Positions 62,536 to 64,000 of a stretch of 64,000 nt of DNA are shown here, one piece after another. The notes beneath the pieces are model-generated. The model ran no database searches, was not told the origin of the DNA, and worked only from the letters and a program-made list of their open reading frames with translations. Position 1 is the stretch's first letter. Each line of letters begins with the position of its first letter. Position numbers and translations under genes: made by a program. Source of the stretch: Sphaerochaeta pleomorpha str. Grapes. Lineage in GTDB: Bacteria; Spirochaetota; Spirochaetia; Sphaerochaetales; Sphaerochaetaceae. The stretch is taken from assembly GCF_000236685.1 (NCBI RefSeq), contig NC_016633.1, forward strand, positions 2,790,001 through 2,854,000, read 5' to 3'.

Positions 62536-63528
62536 ATGGAAGCAAAGAAAGCACTGGGTACTACAAAGAAAGTAGTTAGCCAATATACGACCTGGTTTAC
62601 GTTTGTCGCACTGCTCTTGGTGCTGTCGATCCTTACCAAGGGTTCTGCCTTGAAATGGAACAGTGTCAGGAATCTCCTGATTGCTGAATCCGTCCGATCG
62701 TTTGCCGCCCTTGGTGTCGGTATGATCATTATCACCAAAGGTATAGACCTTTCCATAGGATATGTGGTCTGCCTTACTGCCTCTGTGGCAGCTTCGTTTG
62801 CCCAGAATCCGGATTACGCCTCGGCAATCTATGCCGGGCATACCTTCCCGCTTTTTGTCCCGATTCTCGCTGCCTTGGTAGCAGGTGGCTTGTTTGGGCT
62901 TTTTAACGGTTGGCTGGTTGCCTATGGTAAACTTCCTCCCTTCATTGCAACCCTGGGTTCAATGTCCATAGCAAAAGGCCTGCAGCTCATTTACACGAGA
63001 GCAGCGGTTGTCGGCTCATTGAACCAGAATTTCAAGAGCATCAGCCAGGGCAATATCGGTCCTGTTCCCAATCTCATCCTCTATGTAATCGTTGCAGCGT
63101 TCATCGTCTGGGTTTTGCTCAAACATACGCGCCAAGGTACGCATTTCTATGCAATTGGTGGAAATTCCCAGGCAGCTAGGGTTAGTGGTATCAATGTTGA
63201 ACGCAACTTGATGATGGTATATTTCTATGCAGGCATTCTCTACGGGATGGCAGGAACTTTACTTGCCTCAAGGCTTGGGCTTGCAAATTCACTGACCGCA
63301 AACGGGATGGAACTGGATGCAATCGCTGCCGTTACTGTCGGAGGTGTTTCCCAGAACGGTGGGGTCGGCTCCGTGGGTGGTATGATGATCGGTGTCTTTA
63401 CCATGGGATTGATCAACTATGGGATGTCCTTTCTGGGTGTTGACAGCTATTACCAGCAATTGGTGAAAGGGTTTATCATCATTGCCGCAGTGTATTTTGA
63501 TATGAAGAAATATGCCAGACGTGGCTAG
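62536..63528 (+). CDS. Sugar ABC transporter permease, MglC-like
   Basis: A 330-residue CUT2-class permease with about eight to ten membrane helices: ITKGIDLSIGYVVCLTASV, GLFNGWLVAYGKLPPFIATLGSM, YAIGGNSQAARVSGINV, GMAGTLLASRLGLA and GGVSQNGGVGSVGGMMIGV. AGGGAG lies 12 bases before ATG 62536; the frame extends back into the ATPase gene. It is the only permease of this system, so it should act as a homodimer, as in MglBAC. Confidence 0.92.
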   Translation: MEAKKALGTTKKVVSQYTTWFTFVALLLVLSILTKGSALKWNSVRNLLIAESVRSFAALGVGMIIITKGIDLSIGYVVCLTASVAASFAQNPDYASAIYAGHTFPLFVPILAALVAGGLFGLFNGWLVAYGKLPPFIATLGSMSIAKGLQLIYTRAAVVGSLNQNFKSISQGNIGPVPNLILYVIVAAFIVWVLLKHTRQGTHFYAIGGNSQAARVSGINVERNLMMVYFYAGILYGMAGTLLASRLGLANSLTANGMELDAIAAVTVGGVSQNGGVGSVGGMMIGVFTMGLINYGMSFLGVDSYYQQLVKGFIIIAAVYFDMKKYARRG

Positions 63529-63595
63529 TTGACGAAACGCAATAGGAGCAGTATATAAGCTAGTGATCCTGAACGTTGCCAAAAGGTTGTAGTAC

Positions 63596-64000
63596 ATGGA
63601 AAAGAAAGAACAAGCGACGATCAAGGATGTTGCAAAGCTAGCTGGAGTTTCGATTGCCACTGTCAGTAGGGTCCTGAATAAACTAGGGGTAGTTAATCTT
63701 GAGACTGAACAACGGGTTACTTCAGCAGTAAAAAGTTTGCATTATCAGCGAAACGCGGTTGCAAGGTCTTTGAAAATGAAGAGAACCAAGAGTATCGGGA
63801 TTATAGCCCCTGAATTGTCAAATACGTTCTTTTCGGAGATAGTCGAGCAACTGGAAAAATTGCTTGCCCCGATGGGGTATGCCTTATTGTTCTGTTCTTC
63901 GCAGAACTCTATCGAGGAGGAAAAGCGAAAGCTTTCCCTCCTTCTTGAACGAAATGTGGATGCTTTGGTAGTAATTCCCACCAGTGATGTAGGGGACCAT
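63596..64000 (+). CDS. LacI-family regulator, 3' end outside window
   Basis: The first 135 codons of a LacI-type regulator: helix-turn-helix ATIKDVAKLAGVSIATVSRVLNK (about 7-29), hinge YQRNAVARSLKM, and the start of the sugar-binding domain (SIGIIAPELSNTFFSEIVEQLEKL). AAAGG precedes the ATG, 67 bases after the permease stop. It probably controls the preceding importer through the palindrome at 59655-59668 and perhaps the similar site between fucI and fucU. It has no stop in the window. Confidence 0.9.
   Translation, partial: MEKKEQATIKDVAKLAGVSIATVSRVLNKLGVVNLETEQRVTSAVKSLHYQRNAVARSLKMKRTKSIGIIAPELSNTFFSEIVEQLEKLLAPMGYALLFCSSQNSIEEEKRKLSLLLERNVDALVVIPTSDVGDH

Overview
The window looks like chromosome from a free-living, sugar-fermenting spirochaete of the Sphaerochaeta type. 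This is an inference from gene content (several sugar ABC importers, a tripartite tricarboxylate transporter beside citrate lyase, secreted binding proteins with signal peptides ending ..FAQG or ..FANG) and was not confirmed by any search. Strong Shine-Dalgarno sites precede most genes. I see no rRNA, tRNA, CRISPR array, insertion sequence or phage gene. The first gene (uxuB) and the last (a LacI regulator) run off the window.

Layout. 1-5.0 kb, minus strand: a hexuronate operon uxuA-gntR-uxuB whose promoter carries a perfect palindrome in its spacer, then a NagB-like protein with altered active-site residues and a UPF0158-GNAT fusion. 5.1-6.5 kb: enolase with its own promoter and terminator. 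6.5-18.1 kb: a citrate-fermentation island with citC, a response regulator, a hybrid histidine kinase, tctC-tctB-tctA and citD-citE-citF-citX-citG. 18.1-26.1 kb: an LD-carboxypeptidase, then on the minus strand a LacI-controlled isomalto-oligosaccharide operon (GH15, binding protein, two permeases, GH66). 26.3-33.2 kb: a CPBP membrane protease and the AddB/AddA recombination nuclease pair. 33.7-36.1 kb: a PocR-PAS-PAS-GGDEF-HD-GYP cyclic-di-GMP protein.

36.2-64 kb is a deoxysugar region: a 2,3-diketogulonate reductase-like gene, divergent fucI and fucU, an AraC regulator, rhaA, a class II aldolase, a rhamnose ABC importer, rhaM and a DeoR regulator. Then follow a complete 2-oxo acid dehydrogenase complex (E2, E3, fused E1), a PHP-domain protein, an SDR dehydrogenase, a SorE-like zinc dehydrogenase and rhaB. 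The window ends with a second sugar ABC importer and a LacI regulator.

Read together, rhamnose and fucose would be imported, epimerised and isomerised by RhaM/RhaA and FucU/FucI, phosphorylated by one kinase (RhaB) and cleaved by one aldolase; no fuculokinase, fuculose-phosphate aldolase or lactaldehyde reductase is seen. The most unusual feature is the dehydrogenase-complex/PHP/SDR/SorE-like block inside the rhamnose genes, which the standard pathway does not need. The SDR and the aldolase look like the two halves of a RhaE-type bifunctional enzyme, separated by about 12.5 kb, each keeping a version of the linker region.
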